From the NCBI GenBank assembly GCA_043842855.1, contig JBBPJF010000001.1, positions 124,001 to 188,000 of the forward strand: a stretch of 64,000 nt of DNA, in the 5' to 3' direction. Shown piece after piece: positions 62,709-64,000 of the stretch. Source of the DNA: QFNR01 sp043842855. Its GTDB lineage: Bacteria > Pseudomonadota > Gammaproteobacteria > Burkholderiales > Neisseriaceae. Both the position numbers and the translations under genes were made by a program. Every line of letters starts with the position of its first letter. Position 1 is the stretch's first letter. The notes under the pieces were generated by a model. That model saw nothing but the letters and a program-made list of their open reading frames with translations. It was not told the DNA's origin and searched no databases.

Positions 62709-64000
62709 GAACTTATTCAAGTCATTTCTTTTCAGTGGTGAAGTACCTGTAGGCTTAACAGAGCTAGACAAACTTTCCTGCTTCGCTAAAAAGGCTCCAT
62801 GTTCAAGTCCCTCTTGATAGTCCCTTAGCTTTTCTTTTTGCTGCTCTGCTGCTATTATGCCTTGACTCATACCGAGCTGAAATTGTTGCTGCCTTTCTCT
62901 CCCAAGTACTGCAATCTCCTCTCCCTTAGCCACCTGTACCGCCTCATGATAGTTACGTCGTTTATCTAGGCTTATTTTTTCCTGCTCCGCCCCAGCTTGC
63001 AAAGCATTCAGTAACCCTTTCTGCCTGCTTATATTCATTAGAGAAGATTCACTTTGCCGGCCTTGCTGTTCACCTAACTTTAACTGTTTTTGCTTCTGAA
63101 TTTCTAAAAGCGCCACTGTCCTGCCCTTTTGAAGGGCTTCTTGAAACTGTATTTCCCTATTCAATTTCAATTCTTGCTGCTGGGACTTAGCCCCTGTTTC
63201 TGCAGCTGCCTGCCACAGCTGGTGCTTATATTTTTGTATCCCCTCCTTTTGCTCTCCAGCCTGTATACTTTTAGTTAGTAAGTTTCTTCTCTCAAGTTGC
63301 CGCACCTGCTGACTAATTTTTCCTTCTGCAACTGAATGCAAAAATAGAGCTGAAGGCGTCGCTGTATTTCCTTGCTGGGAGTCGCGAGGGGGAATAATCC
63401 ATGCATCCCCAACTGTTTGCAATCCACTCTCTCTTCCAATGAGCTTAGCCGCCGGATATGAAACTAAATTTTCTACCCAGGTTCTTTGTAGAGGGTCGCT
63501 AGAAGCGGAATTCTGCCTATTTCCTAGTTCTGTCACTTGTTTAATCAATGCTCCCCCTCTGCCTATCCCTAACGTAGGTAGGAAACCCTCGTTAGTCCCA
63601 CCAATAAGCTTCTGCTGTAGAGTAAATTCTGCATCCAATAAATTAGTATTTTTTCTATTTAAACGGGAGCTATCCAAGATAGAGTTCTCGTTAATTGAAT
63701 AACTAGCACATGATGAGCATAATCCAGCAAAAAGTTTTACAGGACCAGAGCTCGATAAATCTACTTGAGAACCTACTTCAGAGTCTAAATTATTTCCACT
63801 ACCATTCAGTGGTAGAAAAGCTTCCGCACGAACGCCTGTATTTGGGATTCCAGTCTCATTACGCTCTCCTTTTACAAAGCTCGAGAGGTGCTCACCTGAC
63901 CAATCCTCTAGTTTCAAGAGTCGTTTTGCCTCAGTAGTGCAAAAAATGTCTGCTCCACATACTGATTGAATGAATCTATCCGCAGATACCCTGAACTCAT
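62700..64000 (-). CDS. Gln-rich coiled-coil protein, 5' end outside the window
   Basis: The frame is open from the TAA at 62700 to the window edge, so the gene is partial; the first visible codons read EFRVSADRFIQSVCGADIFC. A TTG at 63917 would be an internal start only. The N-terminal half is polar with several cysteines (LCSSCASYS). The C-terminal 230 residues are helical and Gln/Lys/Glu-rich, with loose repeats of about 30-35 residues around an A(L/V)QxG core (FQEALQKGR, LLNALQAGAEQ, YHEAVQVAKG, YQEGLEHGAF). No signal peptide or enzyme motif is visible in this part. Function is unknown. Confidence 0.7.
   Translation of the reverse strand, partial: EFRVSADRFIQSVCGADIFCTTEAKRLLKLEDWSGEHLSSFVKGERNETGIPNTGVRAEAFLPLNGSGNNLDSEVGSQVDLSSSGPVKLFAGLCSSCASYSINENSILDSSRLNRKNTNLLDAEFTLQQKLIGGTNEGFLPTLGIGRGGALIKQVTELGNRQNSASSDPLQRTWVENLVSYPAAKLIGRESGLQTVGDAWIIPPRDSQQGNTATPSALFLHSVAEGKISQQVRQLERRNLLTKSIQAGEQKEGIQKYKHQLWQAAAETGAKSQQQELKLNREIQFQEALQKGRTVALLEIQKQKQLKLGEQQGRQSESSLMNISRQKGLLNALQAGAEQEKISLDKRRNYHEAVQVAKGEEIAVLGRERQQQFQLGMSQGIIAAEQQKEKLRDYQEGLEHGAFLAKQESLSSSVKPTGTSPLKRNDLNKFGK

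Noticed and set aside
1..64000. tRNA, tmRNA, RNase P RNA and insertion-sequence genes
   Set aside because: Spacers were read on both strands for T-loop, CCA, tmRNA and rnpB core patterns and for transposase ORFs; only the SRP RNA was found.

Overview
The window reads as about 64 kb of chromosome from a low-GC (roughly 40 percent by eye) betaproteobacterium that is probably host-associated. The placement rests on several points. The origin block is dnaA-dnaN-gyrB with no recF, facing rpmH-rnpA-yidD-yidC. A minor-pilin cluster sits directly downstream of dnaB, as in Neisseria. TadA carries an N-terminal TfoX-C-like extension, and single-chain PurL, TrpE and the nadD-rsfS-rlmH set are of the proteobacterial type. 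I cannot name the genus; an intracellular or epitheliocystis-type betaproteobacterium is only a guess. Signs of genome decay are clear: gene remnants (S9 peptidase, ankyrin-like protein, secY-infA duplicate), long spacers without genes, and local tandem duplications.

Layout. 1-4.6 kb: an exported lipoprotein, then truB-rpsO-pnp. 4.6-12.4 kb: the replication-origin block, gyrB-dnaN-dnaA leftward and rpmH-rnpA-yidD-yidC rightward. 12.4-18.4 kb: a nonsense-mutated S9 peptidase remnant, purL, and a 1-kb spacer. 18.4-23.8 kb: dnaB followed by five type IV pilin-like genes. 24.0 kb: the 4.5S SRP RNA gene on the minus strand. 24.25-28.8 kb: the most distinctive locus, a Sec-signal-bearing polymorphic toxin whose C-terminus carries the Ntox46-type (Tse6-like NAD(P)+ glycohydrolase) motif, followed by six complete Tsi6-like immunity genes plus a truncated seventh, laid out with a 476-bp period. 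28.8-34.8 kb: aromatic/aspartate aminotransferase, ferredoxin-NADP reductase, MsbA, TrpE and ErpA. 35.1-38.8 kb: nrdA-nrdB-yfaE, strikingly like the gammaproteobacterial class Ia ribonucleotide reductase unit. 38.9-43.4 kb: accessory envelope genes, with two tandem cysteine-rich lipoproteins (each internally duplicated), an ankyrin-like remnant, a coiled-coil lipoprotein and an exported protein. 43.5-56.4 kb: mostly leftward housekeeping genes (ruvB, tadA, ctpA-envC-gpmI, yqgE-ruvX, an RsuA/RluF-type pseudouridine synthase, hemB-rlmH-rsfS-nadD-can, serC). 56.6-61.8 kb: rimP-nusA-infB-rbfA behind a rimP-leader-type attenuator. 61.7-62.2 kb: a decayed secY-infA fragment. 62.7-64 kb: the 3' part of a glutamine-rich coiled-coil protein gene that runs off the window.

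How it works together. Most of the window is core information processing (replication start, helicase, translation initiation, RNA decay, ribosome maturation), membrane-protein insertion (SRP RNA, YidC) and a few biosynthetic genes. The accessory content is envelope and competition related: pilins, lipoproteins, and a toxin with an amplified immunity array. The array looks like a site of recent adaptive or neutral amplification and is the best candidate for something not described before. Functional calls are from motif recognition by eye; no database search was run.
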